Shown one piece after another: positions 47,811 through 57,923 of a DNA stretch of 64,000 nucleotides. Both the position numbers and the translations under genes were made by a program. The notes under the pieces are model-generated. The model was not told where the DNA came from. It ran no database searches and was given only the letters and a program-made list of their open reading frames with translations. Positions within the stretch are counted from its first letter, which is position 1; every line of letters starts with the position of its first letter. Source of the stretch: Agaricus subrufescens (lineage: Eukaryota; Basidiomycota; Agaricomycetes; Agaricales; Agaricaceae); NCBI GenBank assembly GCA_029945375.1, contig CM057066.1:1674001-1738000 (forward strand), read 5' to 3'.

Positions 47811-48666
47811 TGCTATTTCTGTCCATGCAACCCGTCAAAGAGGCTTCGATGCTTGTCTTACATTCCTATGTTTATCCTCCTCTCGGGGAAGAATCAATGC
47901 GGACAATAATCAGCGCCTGAAATTTTGATGATGCAATAATATATCGAAGATTTTCCTACTATTATGGGAAGAAAGGAAAAATCTTGTGGCTTTCAGCTGT
48001 ATTGAAGCGCTATCGTGTACTTCCAGGAACAAAAAGAAGAATTAATCATGTTTCAATGGGTGGAGTTAGCTAGTGGATTTCGATACTTCTCTACTCCAAC
48101 AATACATTGTCCGTGAGTAAGCATCGTAACATTGTATATTACTTGAACCTTAGATTCCACTTGTGGTTAGGATTCTGAGGTATCTGTCCAGCTATGACAA
48201 CTAAGCCATTGCAGCAATGGATATTTGATACCAGAGGACTATCCTTGTTCTCGAACGTCATCTTTGACGATAAAATTGCATGGGCGGTTAACATGCGTAC
48301 CTATGTTATGACGACGTGATGGCATACCTAATCAAAATATTCCATCATCACGCAAGATTGGCGCTCAGAAAGCGGCACAAACATTCTCCGCTCAAGAAGT
48401 GAAAAATAGATGGTCTCAGTTTGAGGTCTACTGGAGAAAAGATGGTGGAACCATTGTAGTGCTGTCAATAGAATAGGAGACTCGAACGTTGAGGGAAGAT
48501 GTTTAGGTTCTCAAACATGCAATTCACGCGGATCTACTCTCCGAAATACAGCAACCGAGAAATTCTTCGACAAACCTACAGTCAAAATGACGCGACTAAG
48601 CTACTCAGCTTTCAGACCTAGTATACTAACATTCTTTGTGTGGAAAGCCCTTGCTCCACAAAAAGA

Positions 48667-49847
48667 CTAATCAGCTTGCTGCATGAGGAAGTTGGAGTTG
48701 GGTTTCTTGGGTTCACCGACGACTTTTCCAGCCAGCTTCCCGTGTTTCTTCGGCTTCGCCATAACCCTTGTATCTTCACTATAATCCACCCCAAATATTT
48801 CCCAGAAAGTTTTACCAATCACAAGGACACCGTCATAGTCAGCTCCCCACCTCTTTCCAGTTCCGTGTTTAGAGATAGGCTCGTGCTCGTGTTTAGCACC
48901 GTGTGGACCAAAGTAACCACTGACTGCATCTTTATCAATGGTACTCTTCTCGTCACGTTGACGAATAAGCTCGGTCATAGTGCGTTCATCGAATTCCGGG
49001 TGTCCTTGACTGGTCAGAATATGAACATGTTCAACCCATTTGAAGCTCGGATTTTCCGAATTAGGGCCCAATGGATAGAATTTGACGATACCTTGATTCG
49101 GGGTCATATCGGAATGCCCCAAGAGGTAAATTTCGCCGGACGCGAAGTGGCCAGCCAAAGAGTCAAGGGGTACGGCGTCTTGGTGGAATTCTTGAATTGC
49201 CTGTAGCGGATAAGCTCTAGTTCAATGCTGTCGTCTTGACTGGGATTACGATACTTACTATTTTGTCCACACCATAGACCAACCTGCCGATTGGGGTAGT
49301 CTTAACGATGGTAGGTCCAACCTCCCAACCGCCTGGGTTCTTTCCGACGTCGCCTCCCAAAGCACGGCTAATAATCTGATGCCCGAAGCAAACACCTGTT
49401 GTAAATGAATGAGAAACGTCAATAGTACGAGCATATGACAAAAACTAGACCCACCGAAAAGTCTGACCTCTGGGTGATTGATAGCAACTTCCCTGATAAA
49501 ATTGACAAGATTAACAACCCATTCTGCATCAGACCAAGCATCATTAGCTGAAAATAGTGATTAATTAATCGTCAATAAAAAACTTAAAACAATGCGCAAT
49601 CCTACTTACACGATCCAGAGACCAAAATGACGTCGTAATTGTCAATAAGGCCTTCCTCGGGCTTTTCTTGATTCTGGGCATCGTAGGCGTCCATGATGAG
49701 CTTATATCCCGAATGCTTGGGGAGCGAGGCATTCAACCATCTCCTGTACATGTTGAGATAGTCACCATTGTATAACAAAAGCTTTTTGGTCCAATAGTCA
49801 CAGACGAAAAGAGCAGCGCGAACGATTCTGGAGGCTTGAAGAGACAT
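48667..49847 (-). CDS. Class I glutamine amidotransferase-like protein (copy D)
   Basis: Fourth gene, ATG at 49845-49847 (MSLQASRIVRAALFVCDYW). Exon 1 ends ...VILVSGS. The nucleophile exon is GVCFGHQIISRALGGDVGK, and the last exon has IYLLGHSDMTPNQG, TSQGHPEFDERTMTEL and a KPKKHGKLAGK tail. Catalytic Cys, His and Glu are all present. It is intermediate between the B/C pair and copy E. Its flanks do not share the B/C duplicated sequence beyond the promoter-proximal bases. Confidence 0.88.
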
Positions 49848-51500
49848 GATTAGGCAGGACGCTGGAGCGATGAGCTGGAAGTATGATACCTATGGTGCTT
49901 TTATAGAGCCTATCCGTGTATATGCTCGTTTGCGAGGGGAATAAGTCTTGCCAGATGCTGTGAGCGGTGCGGCGCGCCGGCCGATTCCTGAGTGTTCTGT
50001 CAATACCTTGTTCGCGCCAAGATCTTGTCCCAAAATCCAACGTTCTGTCTAGATGTTAGACGCTGATGGTATATCAGATGATAGTATTAGAGGTTTTCTA
50101 CAACCCAAAAGTGTTGAGATACCCTGTCCATTGAAAGATTTCAGGAGTACCATGTCTTCAGTTGCTCGAGCCCTGACCAGGAACAGAAAATAGAATAATA
50201 GTCAAGAGACCAATTACGTGGATTGGAGATATATTCCCCTGGCACTAACCTTTAGAGGAAAGAAAAGGGCCCAAGACACGGGGCGTCCCAAAATATCACG
50301 CGAGCGAGTGCTTCAGACAGGTCCGTGGAAAAGCCAACTTCACTACTTCTTCTGCTCAATGTCGACCAAACACACTACTCAAGAAGTCTTGTCTCACTAG
50401 TTTAGTACATGCATCGAGTCAAATACAATTGGAAGTCGGGCTTACCGCTCTCAGACTCATTTTCCGCCGTTTCTGCCGTCTCCTGTACGGTGGACCCGAC
50501 GGGGTAGTCATCAACGATATCCCTATCATCTGTAACCCGACGACGTAGTGAATCACCGTACTCCGCGGAAATGAGCACACCGTTTCTCCTAGGCATCCTA
50601 GAAAGAAACCATAGGTCAAGTTTCGAGAGGCGGTGGCGGTCAGTCCGCGATCTTCTCGAGAATTGAGACCAACCTACATGTACTAGTAGGTGATCAATAC
50701 GCCGCCGCCGAGAAACCTGCAGCAATGGCGTTTTAAATCAAGTAAGGAATGCTAGAAACAGTTCTGTATCCATGAGCGATCCGTCGATTGCGGCTCGAGT
50801 ATGGCGCCATCGAACAACCCCAGAACAACCAGTACCAGCAGTTCGACTCGGAGCTTCAATTCTTCCTTGTTCCTCGAATGAAACCTCTCGATAAGTCCCT
50901 CCATCATTCTCATCCGGCGAGGGGGATCAGAAGTACTCTCGACGAACCTCAGCTAGGTGGGGTGATCGAACGTAGAACAAGAGTTTGCCATACCTACCAT
51001 GACATACTCAAACTGCCCGACCATGTGGACGGTCATGGTAAGATAGTTAAGCTATGCGCCTTAGTCCGGTATCGTCTTTCCCCGATTGCCGGTTTAGGCA
51101 TTGTACTCAACGTCCATATCAGCGTCCTGGCTTTGAGACTAACGTGGACATAACGAGGAGTTATTAAGAACATCTTTCATCCCTCTAAGGACCCTCATCA
51201 CTTCTGGAGCCAATGACATGGATACCCGAATTTCTTTTCGTTTTGTTTGAGTTTAGAATTATTACGCGACACCCGATCACAGTCCGCGGTATACCATGTA
51301 CAAGTATCTCATAACCAAATCGTGTCTATGAGAAGGCTGACCACATTTAAATGTTGTGAATTATAATGCAAAGAGAGAAGGAAATGGTAACAATTTACAG
51401 ATATGTGATGTTGGAAGTAGTACATGTAATTTACCTTCGCCTACTGGCTTAAATGTAAGATCGCCTGTAATTAGCGCACATTCATAATGAGGCGATACAA
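49848..51500. other. Intergenic region between amidotransferase copies D and E
   Basis: About 1.65 kb. Besides the copy D promoter it contains a minus-strand open frame around 50400-50620 (MPRRNGVLISAEYGDSLRRR) and a plus-strand one at 50788-51153. Neither belongs to a family I know. It could hold remnants, but I cannot support a gene. Confidence 0.4.
49899..49905 (-). promoter_or_regulatory. TATA box, amidotransferase copy D
   Basis: TATAAAA on the minus strand, 52 bases before the ATG. Confidence 0.65.
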
Positions 51501-52674
51501 TTAGGCAGCTTGTTGCATAAGATAATTGGAATTGGGTTTCTTTGGTTCAGCAACGACTTTACCCGCGTGCCTGCCGTGTTTCTTTGGTTTTCCCACAATC
51601 CTCTCATCCTCACTGTAATCCACACCAAATATCTCCCAGAAAGTCTTGCCAATGACGAGGACACCATCATAATCAGCCCCCCACCTCTTTCCAGTACCAT
51701 GTTTAGAGATAGGTTCGTGTTCATGATCAGCGCCGTTCGGGCCAAAGTAGCTGTTAACAGCCGATTTATCAATGGTATCTTTCTCGTCACGTTGTCTATG
51801 AAGCTCAGTCATAGTACGCTCGTCGAATTCGGGGTGTCCTTGACTTGTCAAAATATGCACATATTCGACCAACTTGAAATCTGGGTTTTCCGAGTTTCGT
51901 CCGAATTCATGGAACTTGACAATGCCCTGATTTGGCGTCATATCCGAGTGGGCCAAGAGATAAATTTCGCCAGATGCTAGATGGCCAGCCAATGAAGTAA
52001 GGGGCACAGCATCTTGGTGGAATTCTTGCAGAGCCTATTTATATTGTTAGGGCACGTGAACCTGGATCTTGCAAATGAGTACGTACCAAGTGGTCAACAC
52101 CATAGAGCAATTTGCCCATGGCAGTAGTCTTGAGGACGGTTGGGCCAGTCTCCCAACCGGAGGGGTTCTTGCCGACGTCGCCACCCAAGGACCTGCTGAT
52201 AATTTGATGTCCGAAACATATGCCTGATCAAAAGAAATTAGAGTTGACCAATACGAGTTTGTGCTAAACTTACCAACTAGTCTGACTTCGGGGTGATTAA
52301 TACCGACATGTCTGATAAAATCTACAAGCTTCTCAACCCATCCTTCGGAAGACCATGCATCATGAGCTAGGCATCGAGTAATTGATCAGTTTCCTATCAG
52401 AAACTCGAGACCAGAAAATATATCCCGACGTACAAGATCCTGAGATCAGAATGGCGTCGTACTCATCAATCAATCCCTCCTGAGGTTGTTCCTCTTTTTG
52501 GGCATCATAGGCATCCATAATAAGCCTATAGCCAGAGTGCTTCGGTAGAGAGGCATTCAGCCATCTTCTGTACATATTGAGATAGTCGCCATTGTATTCC
52601 AAAAGCTTTTTAGTCCAATAATCACAGACAAAAAGAGCAACGCGAACGACGCGAGAACCACGAGCAGAAGACAT
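51501..52674 (-). CDS. Class I glutamine amidotransferase-like protein (copy E)
   Basis: Fifth and most upstream gene, ATG at 52672-52674 (MSSARGSRVVRVALFVCDYW). Exon 1 ends ...AILISGSC. An exon with AHDAWSSEGWVEKLVDFIRH precedes the nucleophile GICFGHQIISRSLGGDVGK. The last exon has EFHQDAVPLTSLAGHLASGE, YLLAHSDMTPNQGIVKFHEF, TSQGHPEFDERTMTEL and KPKKHGRHAGK, ending MQQAA. The triad is complete. It resembles copy A in the EFHQD and KFH/KFYEF-type segments, so A and E may be the older members that bracket B-D. Confidence 0.88.
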
Positions 52675-53952
52675 GAATAGGCGAGACAGCTGATATAATG
52701 ATGTTGAGCTAGAGACCAGAAAGGTTAAGTGGTTTTATAAACGACTGGTCGGCCGCGAGGCCATCTCCACATTCAGTGCCTCCGGTAATAGAGAAAAGCC
52801 ATGCCCAAAAGGGCAGAGCTTCTATCACTTCAATCCTGACAGCATATACGTGGTCGGTACAAGAAGGTTTATGTGCTCCGAGACAGGGGGAATGCTAAAC
52901 TGGCATCGGGACCTTCGCCTATCCGACTGCAACACCAAACAAGGCCAAAACCGAACAGAACGTTGAAACTCTTCAACTCAACATTTCCTTCAAGGGGAAG
53001 GAGAAGGCCTTGTATCCACTCGAAGAGTTATTGTTCAAGGAGCCCTCGCGAATTTCGCGCGAAAATTGTAATACTTCTCTTCCTTTAGAATTCAATGATC
53101 CACTTGCGCCATCTTCATTTTGAGATTTCTCGAAACGTCATTTGCCACAGAACCTACTTCGCTAATTCATCAAATCAGTCACTGTGCTTTTCCATAGATT
53201 TGTCGAACCGAGTAAGGAATTGTTCACCTTCTCCGGCTCTCTCTATCGCGGAGGAGTGATAGTGTTTGTCCACACCTCGGAGACGGCACGCGAAAGAGCT
53301 CTCCATCCGGTGTCGATGGCCCTGATTCTCTTGGAAGTCTGACGACAGGCCAAACACCCACTTTCCTTAACAATCCGCTCCACAAAAAGGGGATTCTAGC
53401 CCGCTATACCTTACTGATCCATATCAATGCATCAAAGGATGAATCAATCATTCTTCTCAATTCAGAAGATGGCAGTGGCTGACTAGCTATTTCTCCACAG
53501 AAAAAAGAACCCTTATGACACTTCACCTTTTCAATTACAAGTTTTAGTGGTATTGGTGCGCAGTTGATCTCGCACGGATCCGTCGGGAATAGGCCAGTAC
53601 CGGATCTTTGTCTGAAGCACTTCCCCTGTCAAGAACTGTCAGATAAAGTGTGCCAGTCGGGATTTGATCGTGGTTGATTCCTTTGGGTCTCGAGAACTGC
53701 GGTATTATCGTTGTCCGTAAATAACGGCACAGACCCCAGGTGCTATTCCTTCTTTCTTTCTTTTTTCGCTTTGATAACTGAAATAAGAAGTTGATTCATA
53801 AACATATAATTGAAAGACGCCTGAGCTTCACGTCAAGGGAACAGTTTCAACGGTGATACTCCCGAATGCGAGAAAGAGAGAAGGAGATAAAAGTCCCTTA
53901 CTGCATTTCTCATATACACATTATTATCCGCTTTCTGCCATACCGAGAGATA
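52675..53952. other. Intergenic region
   Basis: About 1.3 kb between copy E and the phospholipase-like gene. No gene seen apart from the copy E promoter. Confidence 0.5.
52733..52739 (-). promoter_or_regulatory. TATA box, amidotransferase copy E
   Basis: TATAAAA on the minus strand, 59 bases before the ATG, in the AGTGGTTTTATA (plus-strand) context shared with B and C. Confidence 0.65.
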
Positions 53953-55695
53953 TCAGAGTCCTATCACTGCTTTTACAAGTTCAGGAACAACATCATAAAA
54001 ATCCAACACTATCGTGCCTATAAGTTTTCTTTCCGCATATCTAAATTGAGAAAGGGGACAAACATATGATTCCGAAGCGTTTACCCTTATGTTCCTTCAA
54101 CCACGGTAAAAGGCGTTGATTTATTCCTTGAAGCTGATCACCATCACCCACAGCATACATCTAGATTTAAAAACCCGTCAGGCTACAAACGCATAACCAC
54201 GTGAAAATGAAAATAAAGAGATACTCACCCGAGGAGTAACAGGCGGGTTCGAAGCCCAAATATAACAAGCACTCGCAAAAGTAATATACAACTGATCCGG
54301 ATTCAAATCCTCCTTAATCGCATTCGACAAATGTTCAATCACAACATCAAACTTGGCCTGAATATAATCTTTAGGTGTAGAACCTTGGGGAAGGGAGACA
54401 CGATAGTAATCTTCGATGTAGGCGATTTGGTTTGATTCTTTGTTGTAGTTGATTTCGAGATATTTGGGGTTGTCAGGCCAGTGTTGTGGACTTAGATCAA
54501 GACCGATTGGAAGGGTTTTGTGGAGGAGGGGATAGTCGTTGCGTTGGAGGAGGATAAGTTTACCGCGAGCTTCACCGAGGGTGCCGAGCTACAGAAAGAA
54601 ACCAGATATACGAAAAAGATTTTTTGTCAGAGGGTATCCTTTGGACGACAGTGGACGTGAGTACACATACAATTCCACTCTCTTGTACCCAATACCGTTT
54701 AGCCAACTCCGTGCCAAAAAAGTCGTAAACATAATTTTGTAGCCTAGCATCATAAGGCGTCTCACTTGTCTCTTCATGTTTGAGCGATATCAATATCGTC
54801 TCCGTACTATGTTTGTCCAACCAAGCATAAAAGCCAATAAAGACATCTTCAAATCTAGTCGTAGGAGCGAGCAGAGCTTTTGCTGTATGTTTTTTTTTCG
54901 GTCCAAAAATTCGATGATATTATTATTAGAGCAACAGATGATTAGATAAGATTGGCATAATTACCGTGATAGAATCCGACGGTATCATTTCCAGGGTTAT
55001 AGGCGAAGCGCATATCGAAGACACGGATACCGTTGTTCAGCATATCGTATAATGATCGTTGTTGGCATCGAAGTGTGTTTGCTGGGGGGACGTTCCTGTC
55101 GAGGGCACGAAAAAAAGGAAGTCAATGGAGTGGTCTCAATCCAATTCTGTCGGAACTCAACTTACGGTCCGGTATATTTCATGAGTTCCTCTCTCCTAGC
55201 ATCAGTATAATTGCCTTGTAAAAACAAAGAAACAAGAATGTTATTTCAAATTGTAACTCAATAATTGGAGGTAAGTCAAACCTGTGGCCGCATCATGAGC
55301 CGCGGGTAAATTCATATGAACAAGTTTGGTATCATCAGAGAACCTCGACATCCAATTGGCCAGCTCGGATTGAGAAGAGCTTTTATCATCGTCGTCCGTA
55401 CCTACCAAAAGTCAGTACTAAAGCAAAAGAAAGGCAGGTACACGATCAATCAAACATATATGCGCCATCAGCCATAATACAGGGTCATCAATAACCTCTC
55501 CACATATCGATTAAGAAATGCAAATCGCGAAGCTGAACAGCACAAGAGCACAAGTAAATCGCTACACGTACCAAGAAGTGGACTCCCCCGATCCAAAATT
55601 TCTTTCAACGCACTCGTCTCAAGAAACCGTTGTCGACTCGTAGCCATAGACATCCCAGTACACTCAACCGTGATAGCCAGAGAGGAGAACAGCAA
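53953..55695 (-). CDS. PI-PLC X-domain-containing (PLC-like phosphodiesterase) protein
   Basis: TIM-barrel phosphodiesterase related to phosphatidylinositol-specific phospholipase C. Reading leftward: MSMATSRQRFLETSALKEIL, DDDKSSSQSELANWMSRFSD, LVHMNLPAAHDAATG (first catalytic His, about 55330), a DMLNNGIRVFDMRFAYNPGN segment (second sub-site, Arg/Asp), STETILISLKHEE (the usual Lys-x-Glu strand), DYPLLHKTLPIGLDLSP, then YAVGDGDQLQGIN. The last exon, LDFYDVVPELVKAVIGL, stops at 53953 after an intron with donor at about 54065. About eight introns. The start is ambiguous among ATGs at 55695, 55653 and 55647; MLFSSLAITV at 55695 could be part of a weak signal sequence. Substrate uncertain: fungal members of this branch are mostly uncharacterised. 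Confidence 0.82.
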
Positions 55696-57022
55696 ATACC
55701 AACACGGTCATTCACAACCTCACTAAATCAAGGGGCAATAAGTCCAACTAGGTTCAAATCCTCGCACTCAAGAAAAGTCGTGAGAAAATAAATTCTCATT
55801 ATAGAATCCCCCTTCCGAATAAGATTCGACTACACCCAGAGCATCAACTGGCAGACCGAGAGAAAGGGATGTCACTGATCCGCTTCATCTCAACAAGCAG
55901 TGAGAAAGCGAGACATTTATTAAGAAAAAAAGCGAGATATTTCCAACCTTCACCCCCTGATCTTAAGGGTTGCAAATTCCCCTCGGCTCGGCACACCTCC
56001 TGGGCGGTCAAAATAAGAAAAAAACGTGCCTCACCGAATAAAGTGAAATAACATCCCGCCACTCGAATCGGAAGTCAAAAGAAAAAAAAAATTTTTTTTT
56101 TGCACACTAGTACTGATGATGATCAGCCTCGTGCGTGAGCATACATCAATCTTTCCCTTTTCCCCTTGTCCATTTCCAGGTCGTCCAAAAAAGCCCCACG
56201 CACAAAATCCGAGACATGGGGACCGAAAAAAAAAAAACGAAAACTCCTGTGGAACCATACAAACGTGGATACCCATTATATATTACCACACACACACACA
56301 CCGTTGCCTTGTTAACAAATCTATCACACTTCTTTCCCTTTTTTTTTCTCATATACTATCCCTGTCAAATTCATTTTTTTCCGTTTAGAAAGAAGCCTTG
56401 ATTCGATCCACAGGAATCACATGAAATCTAATATTGGCACTTAACTATTTTCGATGTTGTGGAGAACCGGATACCAGTAACTTGCTCTGTCTTAATCACG
56501 CGCCAGACATGTCGAGAGCAGTCTAGTACTGGGATGGAGTCCCAAGATTATCTACCAGTCAACTGATCACAACGTGCAAGAACTCTTGACAGGCAGCGCG
56601 AAACACAGCCAATTCGAGTATCAATATGTCCGATACATTATTGGCCAAGCATGGCCACGCACCATGGCAGTCCGGATTGCTAAGTATAGCAGATTTGTCC
56701 GCAGATTAGCCATATATCCGCATCAGGCAACCATGGAGCATGTGGATGTAAAAGAAGCACTTCAGTTTTTTTTCTACATCAAACAAAATCTTCGCGAAGA
56801 CAGGACAGTATTTAATTATAATCCATAGTACCCCTCACCACCACTAGAAATGGTATCAATGGAACAGACAACAGCAACAGTCCCTATCCAGGACTGTAGG
56901 CGTAATCGGACATTTAATATAGCGATGCAGGAGAAGACGAAATTAACTAGTCAGATGAAGGATACATAACCGCTAAAATCTTCAGGAGAAAGCAAAGTTC
57001 ATGCACAGATGAGCATCACCGT
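55696..57022. other. Intergenic region with homopolymer and CA tracts
   Basis: About 1.3 kb. It contains A10T10 at 56082-56101, A-runs at 56225-56238 and a short (CA)n at about 56286-56301. No gene could be supported; the plus-strand open frame at 56574-56828 has no recognisable family. Confidence 0.5.
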
Positions 57023-57923
57023 TTAATTCCTCTTCTTCTCGCCACCGCTGATCCAAGTGCCAAGAGGAAGAGCGAAGAATGGGCTGGCCTGGGTAGCGAG
57101 GAGGTCGGCAAGACCAATGTAGTACGCCGTCAAGGCGGTAAGGACACCAATGACACCACCAGCCTTCGTCGCGCTGTAAACAGAGTATTAAATTTTTTTT
57201 TCTGAGCTCCTGAAAGATTGAAATACTTGCCCAATCGAGCCGGCCCATTCACCACCAGTCAGACAACCAAAGGTTGTTGTCAAGAGACCGAATAAGATAA
57301 TAAAAGCAACGTGGGTACGGAGAGCATAGATTCTGTTGGGAAACGTTAAGACTTGCACCATTAAACACGATAAGGAATACGCACAAGAAGAAGAAAGTTA
57401 CAAACATCCAGGTGATAAGATAGATACCGATGGCTGATGACAATTCTGCAGGGGTCTCATACGCCACAAGGATACCACTTCCAGGAATGAAAATGGTGGC
57501 ATAAGACATCCAGAAAGCACCATAAGAGGTGAAAGCTGAAGAAAAAATGATTGAGGCTACAAGCAGATCGGTTCAAGTGTATGACCGACCGGCAGCACCA
57601 AATGTGTTGTTTCGCGGGAATTCCCACATGCCAGCAAGGAACTGGGCAAGGCCGCCACAGAAACAAGCCATGCCTACAACAGTATTAGGTGTATGGATAC
57701 CACGCGTCTGGGCATTGTACATGGAGAGGATGAAGGTGGTGGACGCGAAGGAGAAAAGGCCACTAGCACGCAGTCAGTAAGCAACCTAGTAGAAAGGGAG
57801 GGAGCAGGCTTACAGAGTGGATGGGTTGGCAATGCGGGACGTTACAGGTTGCGGGGGAGGGGGCTGGTAGTACTGGCTAGGGGTCGTCTCGACGGTCGCA
57901 GACTTCTCAACATCAGTCGACAT
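57023..57923 (-). CDS. Gpr1/Fun34/YaaH-family acetate transporter
   Basis: Plasma-membrane acetate/ammonium-linked transporter with six helices (AceTr family: yeast Ady2/Ato, Yarrowia Gpr1). ATG 57921-57923: MSTDVEKSATVETTPSQYYQ, a short cytosolic N-tail, then the family signature around RIANPSTLGLFSFASTTFIL. Helices follow: TVVGMACFCGGLAQFLAGMW with the conserved EFPRNNTFGAAGFTSYGAFW, YATIFIPGSGILVAY, IGIYLITWMFVTFFFL, LRTHVAFIILFGLLTTTFGC, and GGVIGVLTALTAYYIGLADL. The C-terminus is TWISGGEKKRN, ending at 57023. About four introns of 50-60 nt. The N-terminal signature is NPSTLGL rather than the usual NPxPLGL, so a Pro is replaced. Length (about 230-240 residues) fits the family. Confidence 0.93.

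Larger units (their letters stand above)
45877..48530. repeat. Direct segmental duplication, unit 2 (contains copy C)
   Basis: Partner of 43245-45870. The two units are directly adjacent, separated by about six bases. The boundary is sharp on both sides: neither the sequence left of 43245 nor that right of 48530 continues the similarity. Confidence 0.85.

Noticed and set aside
50788..51153. 121-codon plus-strand frame between amidotransferase copies D and E
   Set aside because: No recognisable domain and no supporting neighbours; could be a relic but unsupported.
55740..55780. GGTTCAAATCCTCG resembling a tRNA T-loop
   Set aside because: The T stem does not pair and no acceptor or anticodon arm can be built around it.
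56574..56828. 84-codon plus-strand frame suspected of being a mobile-element fragment
   Set aside because: No reverse transcriptase, integrase or transposase motif, and no terminal repeats seen around it.
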